Below, one piece after another: positions 34,103-44,085 of a stretch of DNA of 64,000 bases; position 1 is the stretch's first letter; each line of letters begins with the position of its first letter. This DNA is from Ruegeria sp. HKCCD8929 (GTDB taxonomy: Bacteria; Pseudomonadota; Alphaproteobacteria; Rhodobacterales; Rhodobacteraceae). The position numbers and the translations under genes are program-made. The stretch is taken from positions 1 to 64,000 of the forward strand of contig NZ_WPZY01000011.1 of assembly GCF_013031405.1 (NCBI RefSeq), written 5' to 3'. The notes beneath the pieces were generated by a model, which made no database searches, was not told the origin of the DNA, and saw nothing but the letters and a program-made list of their open reading frames with translations.

Positions 34103-35140
34103 TCAGCCTCCCACGCTCCAGCGGGCAAAGGCGCCCCAGAACCAGTCGAATTTCGCCGCGAAGGCCACGAAGACCACCCAGGCCAGCGAGAAGGGCAGGA
34201 AGACCTTCCAGCCCAGCCGCATAAGCTGGTCATAGCGGTAGCGGGGGGTGATGGCCTTCACCATCGCGAAGATGAAGAAGAAGAACGCCATCTTGGCGAC
34301 CATCCACAGCACGCCGTCGGGCAGGCCCGGGATCGGCGACAGCCAGCCACCGAAGAACAGCAGCGACGTCAGCGCGCACATCAGGAAGATGGCGATGTAT
34401 TCACCTGCCATGAACAGCAAGAACGGCGTGGCCGAGTATTCCACCTGATAACCCGCAACCAGTTCCGATTCCGCTTCCGGAAGGTCAAACGGAGGCCGGT
34501 TAGTCTCGGCGAGCGCCGAGATGAAGAACAGGAAGACCATCGGGAAATGCGGCAGCCAGTACCAGCTGAAGAAGCCGAAACGGCCATCCTGCGCCTGAAC
34601 GATGTCGCCGAAATTCATCGATCCAGTTGAGATGATCACACCGATGATGATCAGACCGATGGAGACCTCGTAGGAAATCATTTGCGCGGCCGAGCGCAGT
34701 GAACCAAGAAACGGGTACTTTGAGTTCGACGCCCAACCGCCCATGATCACGCCATAAACCTCCAATGAGGAGACGGCGAAGACGTAGAGAATGGCGACGT
34801 TGATATCGGACAGCACCCAGCCGTCATTGAATGGGATCACCGCCCAGGCGATCATGGCCAATACGAAGCTGGTCAGGGGCGCGAGGATGAATACGGTGCG
34901 GTCGGCCCCGGCGGGAATGACCACTTCCTTGACCACGTATTTCAGCGCATCCGCCACCGATTGCAGCAGGCCGTAGACGCCCACCACGTTGGGGCCCCGG
35001 CGCATCTGGACAGCGGCCCAGATCTTGCGGTCGCCATAGACGAGGAAAAGCAGCGAGATCATCACAAAGGCAACAACTGCAAGCACTTGCGCCAGGATGA
35101 TGATGGCTATGCCGCCTGGGGTGTCAAAGAATTCAGCCAT
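34103..35140 (-). CDS. nuoH: NADH-quinone oxidoreductase subunit H
   Basis: 345 residues, about eight membrane helices. It forms the quinone channel. Signatures: [23 protein letters not shown] near the N-terminus (quoted by its ends QMRRGPN and ADALK), [18 protein letters not shown] with its acidic E-channel residues, and [10 protein letters not shown]. The family-typical loop with Arg/Glu residues facing the quinone site is intact. Confidence 0.97.
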   Translation of the reverse strand: MAEFFDTPGGIAIIILAQVLAVVAFVMISLLFLVYGDRKIWAAVQMRRGPNVVGVYGLLQSVADALKYVVKEVVIPAGADRTVFILAPLTSFVLAMIAWAVIPFNDGWVLSDINVAILYVFAVSSLEVYGVIMGGWASNSKYPFLGSLRSAAQMISYEVSIGLIIIGVIISTGSMNFGDIVQAQDGRFGFFSWYWLPHFPMVFLFFISALAETNRPPFDLPEAESELVAGYQVEYSATPFLLFMAGEYIAIFLMCALTSLLFFGGWLSPIPGLPDGVLWMVAKMAFFFFIFAMVKAITPRYRYDQLMRLGWKVFLPFSLAWVVFVAFAAKFDWFWGAFARWSVGG

Positions 35141-35146
35141 TGGTCC

Positions 35147-35533
35147 TCACACCGTGGGTATTCCGTTTTCCGCGCAGGCTTCGACCTCGACGCGCGCGTC
35201 GATGATCTTCAACCCCTGCGGCTGGGCGGGCGAGATGGTGTAAACAGCATCTGCCGTCCATACGCCACCCTTTTCGTTCACATTCGTCCGCAAATGCCGG
35301 GCATAGCCAAAGCCATTGTCCAGCGCATATTGCGCGACCGCGCATTGGGCGTAGGCCACCACATCCTCACCCTGATCGGTCCCCGAGACCGAGACATCCA
35401 TCTGCACCAGATCGTCGTCCAGCGGCACCGCCTGGGCCCCCAGATATTCCGGGGGCTCCCGCGTCTCGTCCGCGCCGGGTTGCTCGGCGCAGGCCGCCAG
35501 AGCCAAGGGAGATATGAGCGCCAGCCGGATCAT
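35147..35533 (-). CDS. Small hypothetical lipoprotein in nuo operon
   Basis: 128 residues. A short signal peptide ends in the lipobox LAAC (Cys at about residue 15), so the mature protein would be a lipoprotein with a periplasmic domain of about 110 residues containing two further cysteines (YAQCAV, VEACAEN). No domain recognised. It overlaps nuoG by 4 bp and is followed by nuoH after 6 bp, so it is co-expressed with complex I. Its periplasmic location places it on the opposite side from the peripheral arm. Confidence 0.75.
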   Translation of the reverse strand: MIRLALISPLALAACAEQPGADETREPPEYLGAQAVPLDDDLVQMDVSVSGTDQGEDVVAYAQCAVAQYALDNGFGYARHLRTNVNEKGGVWTADAVYTISPAQPQGLKIIDARVEVEACAENGIPTV

Positions 35534-37551
35534 TCTGCCGCGATCTTCTCGGCGCCGCGTGCCTTGGCCTGAGCCGACAGCTCGGCCATGAGTTGCGAGG
35601 CGCGCGCGATCGGGTTGGTCAGGTAGAAATCCTTGACCGCGTTGCGGAAGGTGGCCTGACCCAGCGGCGCGGCGTCGAGCGCCTGCACCTCGTTCTCGAT
35701 GACCTGATCGATCTTGGCCAGATGCGGCACCACCTCAACCAATTTCTGGCGCAGTTGCGCCAGCGAGTCATAGGGCAGTGCTTCACCCAGCTCAGCAGAG
35801 AGAGCGCGCAGGATGGCCCAGTTCTCCTTGGCGTCGCCTGGGGCAAAACCGGCGCGCATGGCCAGTTGCGGGCGGCCTTCGGTGTTCACGAACAGGCCGT
35901 TTTCCTCGGTATAGGCCGCGCCCGGCATGATCACATCGGCACGGTGAGCACCACGGTCGCCATGGCTGCCCTGATAGATCACGAAGGCGCCCACGCCGAT
36001 CTCGATCTCATCGGCGCCGAGATTGTAGATCACGTCCGCCTCGCTGACCGCGCCCATGCCGCGTTCGTTGGTGGCGTCCACATCCATCGCGCCCACGCGG
36101 GACGCGGCAGTGTGCAGGATCAGCAGGCCGCTTTCGGTGTTGGCGGCAATGGTCTGCGCAGCGGCCAGAACAGCGGCACCGTCAGCCTCTTGCAGGGCGC
36201 CCTGCCCCACGATGACCAGTGAGCGCTTGGCCCTGATCTCATCATCGCCGCCCATGTCCACGACTTGGTTCAGCGCGGCTCGGTCGTTGCCCACATGGTA
36301 GTAGTCATAGGTCAGATCGGCGGCAGGCCCGACCAGCGCCACCTCGGCACCATGCGCCCAGGCCTTGCGGATGCGAGCGTTCAGCACCGGCGCCTCGTCG
36401 CGCGGGTTGGTGCCGATCAGCAGGATGCGTTCGGCGCTGTCGATATCCTCGATGGCGGCGGTCCCGGCATAAGCGCCGCGATTGCCCGTAGGCAGTTTGG
36501 CACCATCGGTGCGGCATTCCACGACACCGCCCTTGCCCTCGACCATCTGCTTCAGCGCAAAGGTGGCCTCGACCGGTGCCAGATCGCCGACGATCCCGGC
36601 CAGCTTTTTCGCACCGTTGATCGCCTTTGCCGTTGCCGCCAGCGCCTCAGGCCAGGTGGCCGGTTTCAGCTTGCCGTCGACGCGCACATAGGGCTTGTCC
36701 AACCGCTGGCGGCGCAGGCCGTCCCAGACAAAGCGGGTCTTGTCGCTGATCCATTCCTCGTTCACGCCGTCATGGTTGCGCGGCAGAAAGCGCATCACTT
36801 CGCGACCCTTGGTATCCACGCGAATGTTCGAACCCAGAGCATCCATCACGTCGATGCTCTCGGTCTTGGTCAGTTCCCATGGGCGGGCAGTGAAGGCATA
36901 CGGCTTGGAGGTCAGCGCCCCCACCGGGCACAGGTCGATGATATTGCCCTGCAGGTTCGAATCTAGCGTCTGGTTCAGATAGGACGTGATCTCGGCGTCT
37001 TCACCGCGCCCGGTCTGGCCCATCTGAGTGATCCCGGCCACTTCGGTCGTAAAGCGCACGCAGCGGGTACAGCTAATGCAGCGCGTCATCGCAGTACCAA
37101 CTAGCGGGCCGAGGTCGAGATCATCAACCGCCCGCTTGGCTTCCCGGAAGCGCGTGCCGGACAGACCATAGGCCATTGCCTGGTCCTGCAGATCACACTC
37201 CCCACCCTGATCGCAGATCGGGCAGTCGAGCGGATGGTTAATGAGTAGGAACTCCATCACCCCCTCGCGGGCCTTCTTCACCATGGGTGAGTTGGTCTTG
37301 ACCACCGGCGGCTGACCTTCCGGTCCCGGGCGCAAATCGCGCACCTGCATGGCGCAGGAGGCCGCCGGTTTCGGCGGGCCGCCCACGACCTCGACCAGGC
37401 ACATGCGGCAATTGCCCGCAATCGACAGACGCTCGTGATAGCAGAAGCGCGGCACCTCGACCCCGGCCTGTTCACAGGCCTGGATCAGAGTCATCGCCCC
37501 GTCCACTTCGATCTCTTGTCCGTCGATATTGATCTTGCGAAGGTCAGACAT
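35530..37551 (-). CDS. nuoG: NADH-quinone oxidoreductase subunit G
   Basis: 673 residues. N-terminal [2Fe-2S] ferredoxin-like domain ([19 protein letters not shown]), then the His-ligated [4Fe-4S] site ([19 protein letters not shown]) and a [11 protein letters not shown] cluster motif, followed by a molybdopterin-oxidoreductase-like domain without cofactor. The length matches the short alphaproteobacterial/mitochondrial type rather than the 900-residue E. coli type. The gene lies after a five-gene accessory block that separates it from nuoF. Confidence 0.96.
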   Translation of the reverse strand: MSDLRKINIDGQEIEVDGAMTLIQACEQAGVEVPRFCYHERLSIAGNCRMCLVEVVGGPPKPAASCAMQVRDLRPGPEGQPPVVKTNSPMVKKAREGVMEFLLINHPLDCPICDQGGECDLQDQAMAYGLSGTRFREAKRAVDDLDLGPLVGTAMTRCISCTRCVRFTTEVAGITQMGQTGRGEDAEITSYLNQTLDSNLQGNIIDLCPVGALTSKPYAFTARPWELTKTESIDVMDALGSNIRVDTKGREVMRFLPRNHDGVNEEWISDKTRFVWDGLRRQRLDKPYVRVDGKLKPATWPEALAATAKAINGAKKLAGIVGDLAPVEATFALKQMVEGKGGVVECRTDGAKLPTGNRGAYAGTAAIEDIDSAERILLIGTNPRDEAPVLNARIRKAWAHGAEVALVGPAADLTYDYYHVGNDRAALNQVVDMGGDDEIRAKRSLVIVGQGALQEADGAAVLAAAQTIAANTESGLLILHTAASRVGAMDVDATNERGMGAVSEADVIYNLGADEIEIGVGAFVIYQGSHGDRGAHRADVIMPGAAYTEENGLFVNTEGRPQLAMRAGFAPGDAKENWAILRALSAELGEALPYDSLAQLRQKLVEVVPHLAKIDQVIENEVQALDAAPLGQATFRNAVKDFYLTNPIARASQLMAELSAQAKARGAEKIAAE

Positions 37552-37556
37552 GGCTT

Positions 37557-37961
37557 TCAGTTCGCCCTCAAATACACGCCGATCGCGCTGTTTCTTTTGA
37601 TCTCCGCGCGTCCCAGCGCGCAGAAAGTTTCCGGTCTTTCGTAAGTGACGCCTTTCTGCGCCAGATACGCCTCACCCTTGGCCCGCATCCGCGCCTTTTC
37701 CGCGTCCGATTCGACATAGGCACGGATCTCGGAATCCGAGTAGCCCAGCGAATTTGCCTTGGACCGCAACCTCCACATCACCCCGATCGCTTTCATGCGC
37801 CGTCCCGCGATCGCGTCGCATTGCTTGGAAATCTCGTTTGCGATGGCGATGTAGTAGAGCTCGTTGTCGATCTCCTTGACTTCGCGCAAGGACGGTTTGG
37901 CCTGAGCCAGCGTGGGCGCAGTCAGCAGGAGCGACAGGGCAACGGTTTTGAGAACTGACAT
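37557..37961 (-). CDS. DUF5333-type exported protein (paralogue A)
   Basis: 134 residues from the ATG at 37961 (AAGGGA upstream). The signal peptide ends at TLAQAKPS; the mature part is helical with two cysteines (ISKQC and ETFCALG). It aligns without gaps to the product of 39385-39792: the two cysteines are exactly 65 residues apart in both, GV precedes the second by nine residues, and both end 20 residues after it with an IGxxL motif. Unknown function; two copies in one complex I operon suggest a paired or assembly role. The nuoG gene follows after 5 bp. Confidence 0.78.
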   Translation of the reverse strand: MSVLKTVALSLLLTAPTLAQAKPSLREVKEIDNELYYIAIANEISKQCDAIAGRRMKAIGVMWRLRSKANSLGYSDSEIRAYVESDAEKARMRAKGEAYLAQKGVTYERPETFCALGRAEIKRNSAIGVYLRAN

Positions 37962-37972
37962 GACATATCCCT

Positions 37973-37995
37973 TCGATCTGGAAGCACCAGATCGA
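37973..37995. other. Perfect 9-bp hairpin upstream of the DUF5333 gene
   Basis: TCGATCTGG-aagca-CCAGATCGA forms a 9-bp perfect stem with a 5-base loop. It sits just upstream of the ribosome site of the DUF5333 gene (start 37961) and about 65 bases after the preceding gene. There is no T-run, so it is not a clear terminator; an operator, a processing site or a 5'-end stabilising hairpin is possible. Confidence 0.5.
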
Positions 37996-38059
37996 GGCGT
38001 TGCGGGCGCGTTATTCAATAACGAGAGGCCCGAAAGGCGGGGATATGCCGTAACAGATC

Positions 38060-38407
38060 TCATGGCCGCTGACAGGTTCCCGCAAAGGTCATCTTGTCAT
38101 CGACGACACGCAGTTGCTCGGTGTCGGGTCCGGTTTTCCAGTCGATCTTGGACGTACCGTAGTTTTCGATGCAGTATCGGGTGCCGGCATAACGCCCGGC
38201 CTCGCGCGCACCGTCGAGCGAGGCCGAAACCCCGTTGATCGACACAGTGAAGTCGGCGCGGCTGACCTTCTTGTCCACCACCTTGGCCTTGGTGCGGAAG
38301 GCGTGGCCATCAAAAAGAACCCGGTCCTTCTTGCGCTGAATAGAGCAGCCGGCGGTCACAGCCAATGCGCCAATCAGCCCGAGCATTATCGCGTGCTTGC
38401 GTGTCAT
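38060..38407 (-). CDS. Hypothetical small lipoprotein
   Basis: 115 residues from the ATG at 38407, preceded by GGAGGG; the longer frame to 38503 is unlikely. The signal peptide ends in the lipobox VTAGC (Cys at about 20). The mature part has two cysteines (TRYCIEN, AGTCQRP) that could pair, and a short basic region (IQRKKDR). No family recognised. It lies within the accessory block between nuoF and nuoG, 56 bp after the DUF3291 gene. Confidence 0.72.
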   Translation of the reverse strand: MTRKHAIMLGLIGALAVTAGCSIQRKKDRVLFDGHAFRTKAKVVDKKVSRADFTVSINGVSASLDGAREAGRYAGTRYCIENYGTSKIDWKTGPDTEQLRVVDDKMTFAGTCQRP

Positions 38408-38463
38408 TCCGTGCCCTCCCGCTCCGGCGGCCTGTTGGATATGCGAATCCTGCGTCATCGCGT

Positions 38464-38967
38464 TCACTCCGCCGCTACCGGCGCGCAGCCATGGCTGCGC
38501 CACATGGTGGCTTCTTTCACTTCGTTCCAGCCGAATGCATGGTCGCTGGGACCATGGGCCCGCAGGTGCTTCAGGCGTTCCAATGCCTCGCTCAACGTTG
38601 GCTTATGGCCCTTCGGCACCCACCACATGACGAAATGCATCTCGCCCAGAAGTTCGAACCACTCCTGCCGACGCTCATAGAATTGCCGGTGGATGGTTCC
38701 CCAGACGAACCGTTCCAGGCTGGGCGTATCCTCCCAGACCGTAAGATTGGCAACGAATTGCGGATCGTCCCCGATATTGTTTTCGGTGTTGCCGGTCCCC
38801 GGCTCGCCCGAGCCTTCCATCATCCAGACGAAACCCGGCATGCGCTTGCCCAGCCCGTTCACACGGTCGAGCGCCTCCATGAACTCGGTCACGCGCGGAT
38901 CGTCCGTCGGGGCCAGCAGGCGACCGACGTTCAGTTCGGCCAGGTGATATCCGTCCGGCTGAATCAA
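38464..38967 (-). CDS. DUF3291 family protein
   Basis: 167 residues if it starts at the TTG at 38967, which overlaps the MAPEG stop; an ATG at 39015 would give 183 residues but overlaps MAPEG by 52 bp. DUF3291 pattern: YHLAELNVGRLLAP, RVTEFMEALDRVNGL, PGFVWMMEG, then LTVWEDTPSLERFVWGTIH and HFVMWWVPKGHKP. A ferredoxin-like dimeric alpha/beta-barrel fold of the monooxygenase-like type is expected; no cofactor residues are evident. Function unknown. Confidence 0.78.
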   Translation of the reverse strand: MIQPDGYHLAELNVGRLLAPTDDPRVTEFMEALDRVNGLGKRMPGFVWMMEGSGEPGTGNTENNIGDDPQFVANLTVWEDTPSLERFVWGTIHRQFYERRQEWFELLGEMHFVMWWVPKGHKPTLSEALERLKHLRAHGPSDHAFGWNEVKEATMWRSHGCAPVAAE

Positions 38968-39380
38968 AACGCCGCCACCAATGCCATGAGGCCCAGAACC
39001 GCCATACAGGCCCATCCCGCCACGTAAAAGATCGAGCGCACCCCGCCATGCGGATTGCCTGTGCCGCGCAGATGAATGATCAGCATCAAGATCCGCGCCA
39101 GCAGCGCGAGCGAGGCCAGAAGGTTCACCCAGAACGGGCTGGCGCCGGCAAGGATCGCCGCCACGGTCACCGTCAGGAATGCCGGCAGCGTTTCGGTGCC
39201 GTTCAGATAGGCCCGGTTCAGGCGATAGGCCTTGTCCGCATAGTCCTGTTCAGGCGTAGCTCCAGGGGCCAACCCCTTGCCCTGTTTGGCCAGCGCCGAG
39301 AATGGCGACATGGCCAAAACGATCAGCGTGAAGATCACCAGTGAGGCAATCGCGTGGGAATATGCGTCAAAGCCTTCCAT
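38964..39380 (-). CDS. MAPEG family membrane protein
   Basis: 138 residues from the ATG at 39380 (AAGGAG upstream). Four predicted membrane helices. The loop RAYLNGTETLPAFLTV between helices 1 and 2 is the MAPEG signature (NxxE...). Eukaryotic members are glutathione S-transferases and leukotriene-synthesis proteins; bacterial members mostly lack a known function. Embedded in the nuo operon 4 bp after the DUF5333-like gene. Confidence 0.85.
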   Translation of the reverse strand: MEGFDAYSHAIASLVIFTLIVLAMSPFSALAKQGKGLAPGATPEQDYADKAYRLNRAYLNGTETLPAFLTVTVAAILAGASPFWVNLLASLALLARILMLIIHLRGTGNPHGGVRSIFYVAGWACMAVLGLMALVAAF

Positions 39381-39384
39381 CAAC

Positions 39385-39792
39385 TCACTCCTTGATCAGA
39401 AATCGCCCGATCGTGTCATTCTTGCCCGCCACTTCCTGCGCAAAGGCACACATCTTGCCGGTATTTCCGGGATCGACGCCCCGAGCACTCAGAACCGCTG
39501 CCGCCTGTTGTTCCAGCCAGGCTGTCTTTCCGTAAATCAAAAGCCGCCGCATCATGCGCTTGTTCAGCCCCTGTTCTGCCGCCATGTCGGACGCAGCGTG
39601 AACGAACTGCTGATAGTCCGAGCCACCGATCCGGCCGATCCCCTGGCATGAGCTGCTGATCATGTCCGCCGCGAAAATCTGGCCGACAGCCTGGTCAAGC
39701 GCGGCGGTGCTGTCGGCAGACGCAGAGCCTGCACCCGCCGTGGCAGCGACTGCGGCAAGAGACCGGAGGGTATTTCTGGGACCATTGGTCAT
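39385..39792 (-). CDS. Exported protein, DUF5333-like (paralogue B)
   Basis: 135 residues, ATGA overlap with the nuoF stop. The signal peptide ([20 protein letters not shown]) precedes a helical mature domain with two cysteines (SSSCQG, KMCAFA) separated by 65 residues. The spacing, the GV dipeptide nine residues before the second Cys, and the ending CA-x10-IGxxL match the DUF5333 protein at 37557-37961 without a gap. It opens the accessory block between nuoF and nuoG. Confidence 0.75.
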   Translation of the reverse strand: MTNGPRNTLRSLAAVAATAGAGSASADSTAALDQAVGQIFAADMISSSCQGIGRIGGSDYQQFVHAASDMAAEQGLNKRMMRRLLIYGKTAWLEQQAAAVLSARGVDPGNTGKMCAFAQEVAGKNDTIGRFLIKE

Positions 39793-41087
39793 TCGGCTGC
39801 CATCGCTCCCATGCGGCCAGATTTCTGCGCCTTGATGCGGTCCTCGATCTCTTCGCGGAAGTTGCGGATCAGGCCCTGGATCGGCCAAGCCGCAGCGTCG
39901 CCAAGCGCGCAGATGGTGTGGCCCTCGACCTGTTTGGTGACATCGAACAGCATGTCGATCTCTTCCAGTTCGGCTTCGCCGCGCACCAGACGGTCCATCA
40001 CGCGCATCATCCAGCCGGTGCCTTCCCGGCAGGGTGTGCACTGACCACAGCTTTCATGCTTGTAGAATTTCGACAGACGCCAGATCGCCTTGATGATATC
40101 GGTGGATTTGTCCATCACGATCACCGCAGCCGTGCCAAGGCCCGAGCCCAGCTCGCCGCGCAGATAGTCGAAATCCATGAGCGCGTCGCGCATGTTCTCG
40201 CCGCGCACGCATGGCACGGACGAGCCGCCAGGGATCACCGCCAACAGGTTGTCCCAGCCGCCGCGAATGCCGCCGCAATGGGTCTCGATCAGGTCTTCGA
40301 ATGAGATCGACATCGCCTCTTCGACTACGCAGGGATTGTTCACATGACCCGAGACGGCGAACAGCTTGGTACCCGCATTGTTGGGGCGGCCAAAGCCTAC
40401 GAACCAATCAGCGCCGCGCCGTAGGATGGTGGGTACCACGGCGATGGATTCGACGTTGTTCACCGTGGTCGGACAGCCATAAAGGCCCGCGCCCGCCGGA
40501 AACGGGGGCTTCATGCGCGGCATGCCCTTTTTGCCTTCCAGGCTTTCGATCAGGGCGGTTTCCTCGCCGCAGATATAGGCGCCTGCGCCGTGGTGCAGGA
40601 ACAGGTCGAAATCCCATCCCGAACCGGCAGCGTTCTTGCCCAGCAGCCCTGCATCATAGGCTTCGTCAATCGCGGCCTGAAGCGCCTCGCGCTCGCGGAT
40701 GTATTCACCGCGGATGTAAATGTAGCAGGCATGCGCGTTCATCGCGAAGGACGCAATCAGGCAACCCTCGATCAGCGTGTGCGGATCATGACGCATGATC
40801 TCGCGGTCCTTGCAGGTGCCGGGCTCGGATTCGTCCGCGTTCACAACAAGATAGGCCGGACGCCCGTCGCTTTCCTTGGGCATGAACGACCATTTCAGAC
40901 CAGTGGGAAAGCCGGCGCCGCCGCGCCCGCGCAGACCTGAGTCCTTCATCGTCTGAATGATCCAGTCACGCCCCTTTTCGATCAGGCCAGCGGTGCCGTC
41001 CCAATGCCCCCGGGCCTGCGCGCCTTTCAGCGTGCGCTCGTGCATCCCGTAGATGTTGGTAAAGATCCGGTCCTGATCCTTCAGCAT
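39789..41087 (-). CDS. nuoF: NADH-quinone oxidoreductase subunit F
   Basis: 432 residues. Binds NADH, FMN and the N3 [4Fe-4S] cluster. Motifs: [20 protein letters not shown] (NADH/FMN), [13 protein letters not shown]-type block seen as [18 protein letters not shown], and the C-terminal cluster [15 protein letters not shown] plus a downstream cysteine ([13 protein letters not shown]). Length normal. A DUF5337 gene precedes it by 8 bp. Confidence 0.97.
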   Translation of the reverse strand: MLKDQDRIFTNIYGMHERTLKGAQARGHWDGTAGLIEKGRDWIIQTMKDSGLRGRGGAGFPTGLKWSFMPKESDGRPAYLVVNADESEPGTCKDREIMRHDPHTLIEGCLIASFAMNAHACYIYIRGEYIREREALQAAIDEAYDAGLLGKNAAGSGWDFDLFLHHGAGAYICGEETALIESLEGKKGMPRMKPPFPAGAGLYGCPTTVNNVESIAVVPTILRRGADWFVGFGRPNNAGTKLFAVSGHVNNPCVVEEAMSISFEDLIETHCGGIRGGWDNLLAVIPGGSSVPCVRGENMRDALMDFDYLRGELGSGLGTAAVIVMDKSTDIIKAIWRLSKFYKHESCGQCTPCREGTGWMMRVMDRLVRGEAELEEIDMLFDVTKQVEGHTICALGDAAAWPIQGLIRNFREEIEDRIKAQKSGRMGAMAAE

Positions 41088-41095
41088 CGCTCGAC

Positions 41096-41323
41096 TTACC
41101 TTTGGCTATCCTGACGCATGCGCCAGAGTTGAAAAATGTTGACCCCCGCATAGATAAACCCCGCCAGCGCGGCGAAGTCGAACAGCAGGGCATACCGGCC
41201 CGGCAGGCCGATGGCGGGACCGATGAACAGGGTCAGCGCAAGCCAAGCCAGCATGGTCACCGCGATGACCAGTCCGATGTAGCGGCCCTTGCGGGCTATG
41301 GCGTGTTCCTTGTCCGTGCTCAT
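41096..41323 (-). CDS. DUF5337-type small membrane protein
   Basis: 75 residues from the ATG at 41323; a longer frame exists but its start is unsupported. Two membrane helices ([20 protein letters not shown] and [20 protein letters not shown]) with basic ends. Matches in layout the DUF5337 proteins found between nuoE and nuoF in Rhodobacteraceae. Probably a complex I-associated or assembly membrane protein (inference from position). Confidence 0.75.
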   Translation of the reverse strand: MSTDKEHAIARKGRYIGLVIAVTMLAWLALTLFIGPAIGLPGRYALLFDFAALAGFIYAGVNIFQLWRMRQDSQR

Positions 41324-41383
41324 CGCTTCCGGTTCATCCCGGCGCCCATCGGATGAGGACGCCCATTGTCTCATTCCCGGCCC

Positions 41384-42523
41384 CTATTTCTCGTAGGTGC
41401 CTTCATCCTTGGCGCGTTTGGCGAAATCGGTCTCTTCGCCCGCTGCCAGTTGTGCCGCCTGTTCGATCCAGCCATCACGCTCGATCCGGCCCTTGAACTT
41501 GAGCCGGGCATCGACCCAGGCCACATGCGCCGGGGTCCAGGCCGCGATCTGGTCGAAATGGTAAAAGCCCAGTTCGTTCAGCGTCTGCTCCAGCTTGGGG
41601 CCCACGCCCTTGAGCAGTTTCAGATCGTCCGCCCCGCCTTCACGCGCGGCTTGCAGGGTGTGGGGCTGCTCCTCGGCGGTTGCATCCGCCTTTTCGGCCG
41701 GTTTCGCGGCAGGCTTGGCCGCCTTGGCTTCTTCGGCCTGTTTCACGGCGGGTTTCGGCGCCGCTGGCGCTGCTGGCGGTTTTTCCGACGCCTTCGTGCT
41801 AGCGGTTTTGCCATCCTCGCCCAGCCAAGGGGTCAACAGCGGCACTTCGGTCCCGTCGATCCGTTTGACGCTGTCGCCAATATCGGCGGCCAGTTGCACC
41901 GAGGCGTTGTATTGTGTCCGGCCGCTTTCATACTCGGTCAAGCTGGTCAGCCCCTTGAGCGGTTCCGCGCCGTAGCGGCCATTCTGCGGACCCGGTACCG
42001 GCACCTTGCCTGCGGTCAGATCGTCAATGATCCGGGCAAAACTCTCGGAGGTCAGATCCTCGTAGTAGTCCTTACCGATCTGCGCCATCGGCGCGTTGGT
42101 GCAGGAGCCGAGGCATTCCACCTCTTCCCAGCTCAGCTTGCCATCGGGGGACACCACATGCGGCTTGTCGGCGATTTTCTCGCGGCAGACCGCGATCAGA
42201 TCCTCGGCGCCGCAGATCATGCAGGACGTGGTACCGCAGACCTGAATATGTGCAACGGAGCCAACCGGTTGCAACTGAAACATGAAGTAAAAGGAAGCAA
42301 CCTCAAGCACGCGGATATAGGCCATGCCCAGCATGTCGGCGACGGATTCAATCGCCGGGCGGCTCAGCCAGCCCTCCTGCTCCTGCGCACGCCACAAGAG
42401 CGGGATGACCGCGCTGGCCTGACGGCCCTCGGGGTATTTGGTGATCTGCGCTTCGGCCCAAGCCTGATTGGCGGAGGTAAAGGCAAAGCTGTCGGGTTGT
42501 TCGGGATGCAGACGGCGCAGCAT
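41384..42523 (-). CDS. nuoE: NADH-quinone oxidoreductase subunit E with C-terminal HhH-like extension
   Basis: 379 residues; ordinary NuoE has about 170-240. Residues 1-200 are the thioredoxin-like [2Fe-2S] N1a domain with ligands in [15 protein letters not shown] and [11 protein letters not shown] low-complexity Ala/Lys/Pro linker (about 220-285) follows, then a domain containing [20 protein letters not shown] and [17 protein letters not shown], which is a helix-hairpin-helix-like fold otherwise seen in DNA-binding and ribosomal L21-fused proteins of this bacterial family. The start codon directly follows the stop of the small exported gene upstream (TAAATG). Confidence 0.94.
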   Translation of the reverse strand: MLRRLHPEQPDSFAFTSANQAWAEAQITKYPEGRQASAVIPLLWRAQEQEGWLSRPAIESVADMLGMAYIRVLEVASFYFMFQLQPVGSVAHIQVCGTTSCMICGAEDLIAVCREKIADKPHVVSPDGKLSWEEVECLGSCTNAPMAQIGKDYYEDLTSESFARIIDDLTAGKVPVPGPQNGRYGAEPLKGLTSLTEYESGRTQYNASVQLAADIGDSVKRIDGTEVPLLTPWLGEDGKTASTKASEKPPAAPAAPKPAVKQAEEAKAAKPAAKPAEKADATAEEQPHTLQAAREGGADDLKLLKGVGPKLEQTLNELGFYHFDQIAAWTPAHVAWVDARLKFKGRIERDGWIEQAAQLAAGEETDFAKRAKDEGTYEK

Positions 42524-42796
42524 TTACTTTTCAAGCTCCTCAATCGGAATGCAGACCACGCGGTCTGCGGCCTGCTTCAGCTCGCCGCTCGCGGCAAAAG
42601 CCTGAAAGTCCTCGTCGCTGACATCGAAGCGGCAGATGAATGTCCCCATGGATTCCCCTTCCAGCAAAACCACACCGGGCCGGATCGTCGTGTACCCGAT
42701 CGTATCGGTCACCAGATCGCTGATATCAGGCTGCGTGCCCGCAAAGGCGGGAAGCCCCGCAACGGAGAGAGCACTCAGAGTAAGAAGGCGGTTCAT
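42524..42796 (-). CDS. Small exported protein between nuoD and nuoE
   Basis: 90 residues. The ATG at 42796 overlaps the nuoD stop (ATGA). The signal peptide ends near LPAFAGTQ; the mature domain of about 70 residues has two cysteines ([16 protein letters not shown]). No family recognised. Its stop is directly followed by the nuoE ATG, so translation of nuoD, this ORF and nuoE looks coupled. The longer reading frame upstream is a shadow of nuoD. Confidence 0.75.
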   Translation of the reverse strand: MNRLLTLSALSVAGLPAFAGTQPDISDLVTDTIGYTTIRPGVVLLEGESMGTFICRFDVSDEDFQAFAASGELKQAADRVVCIPIEELEK

Positions 42797-44010
42797 CGGT
42801 CGATCTCTCCAAAAACGACGTCCATGGTGCCGATGATGGCGGCAACGTCGGCCAGTTGGTGGCCCTTGGCAACGTGGTCCATGGCTTGCAGGTGCAGATA
42901 CCCCGGCGCGCGCAGCTTGGCGCGGTAGGGTTTGTTGGTGCCGTCGGCGACCAGATAGACGCCGAACTCGCCCTTGGGCGCCTCGACAGCGGCATAGACC
43001 TCGCCCGCGGGCACGTGGAAGCCCTCGGTGTACAGCTTGAAGTGATGGATCAGGCTTTCCATCGAGGTTTTCATGTCCGAACGGCTCGGCGGGGTGATCT
43101 TGCCGCGTGCCAGCACGTCGCCGGGGCAATCGCGCAGCTTGGCGATGGCCTGCTGGATGATCGAGAGCGACTGACGCATTTCCTCCATGCGGACGAGATA
43201 GCGGTCGTAGCAGTCGCCGTTCTTGCCGACGGGGATCTGGAACTCGAACTCATCATAGCATTCATAGGGTTGCGCCCGGCGCAGGTCCCAGGCCAGACCC
43301 GAGCCGCGCACCATGACGCCCGAGAAGCCGTAGTTCAGGATGTCTTCCTCGGTCACCACGCCGATATCGGCGTTGCGCTGTTTGAAGATGCGGTTCTCGG
43401 TCAGCAGCCCGTCGATGTCGTCCAGAACAGCCGGGAATTCGTGGCTCCACGCTTCGATATCGTCCAGCAGTTCCGGTGGCAGGTCCTGATGCACACCGCC
43501 GGGACGGAAATAAGCCGCGTGCAGGCGGGCGCCGCAGGCGCGTTCGTAGAAGACCATCAGCTTTTCGCGCTCTTCGAAGCCCCACAGAGGCGGGGTCAGC
43601 GCGCCGACGTCCATCGCCTGCGTGGTCACATTCAGCAGGTGGTTCAGGATGCGCCCGATCTCGGAATAGAGCACCCGGATCAGAGAGGCCCGGCGCGGCA
43701 CCTCGACCCCGGTCAGTTTTTCGATGGCCAGACACCAGGCATGTTCCTGATTCATCGGCGCCACATAGTCGAGCCGGTCGAAATAGGGCAGGTTCTGCAG
43801 GTAGGTGCGGCTTTCCATCAGCTTTTCGGTGCCACGGTGCAGCAGGCCGATATGCGGGTCGCAGCGCTCGACGATCTCTCCGTCCAGTTCCAGCACCAGA
43901 CGCAACACGCCGTGGGCCGCAGGGTGCTGCGGGCCGAAGTTGATGTTGAAGTTGCGGATCTTCTGCTCGCCCGTCAGAGCGTCTTCGAAGCCCTTGCCGC
44001 CATCCATCAT
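42793..44010 (-). CDS. nuoD: NADH-quinone oxidoreductase subunit D
   Basis: 405 residues from the ATG-ATG at 44010 (AGGAG upstream); the longer frame to 44049 is unsupported. The 49-kDa subunit forms the quinone-reduction site with NuoB. Motifs: [20 protein letters not shown] with the quinone-site His, [20 protein letters not shown] and the C-terminal [19 protein letters not shown]. No hydrogenase cysteines remain, as expected. Confidence 0.97.
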   Translation of the reverse strand: MMDGGKGFEDALTGEQKIRNFNINFGPQHPAAHGVLRLVLELDGEIVERCDPHIGLLHRGTEKLMESRTYLQNLPYFDRLDYVAPMNQEHAWCLAIEKLTGVEVPRRASLIRVLYSEIGRILNHLLNVTTQAMDVGALTPPLWGFEEREKLMVFYERACGARLHAAYFRPGGVHQDLPPELLDDIEAWSHEFPAVLDDIDGLLTENRIFKQRNADIGVVTEEDILNYGFSGVMVRGSGLAWDLRRAQPYECYDEFEFQIPVGKNGDCYDRYLVRMEEMRQSLSIIQQAIAKLRDCPGDVLARGKITPPSRSDMKTSMESLIHHFKLYTEGFHVPAGEVYAAVEAPKGEFGVYLVADGTNKPYRAKLRAPGYLHLQAMDHVAKGHQLADVAAIIGTMDVVFGEIDR

Positions 44011-44085
44011 CGTGTCTCTCCTGTCCGAGCGCAGTGCCCGGCTTGTCATTCGGTCCGGCCCCGGAGGCCGGTGCTCAGGGTCGGC

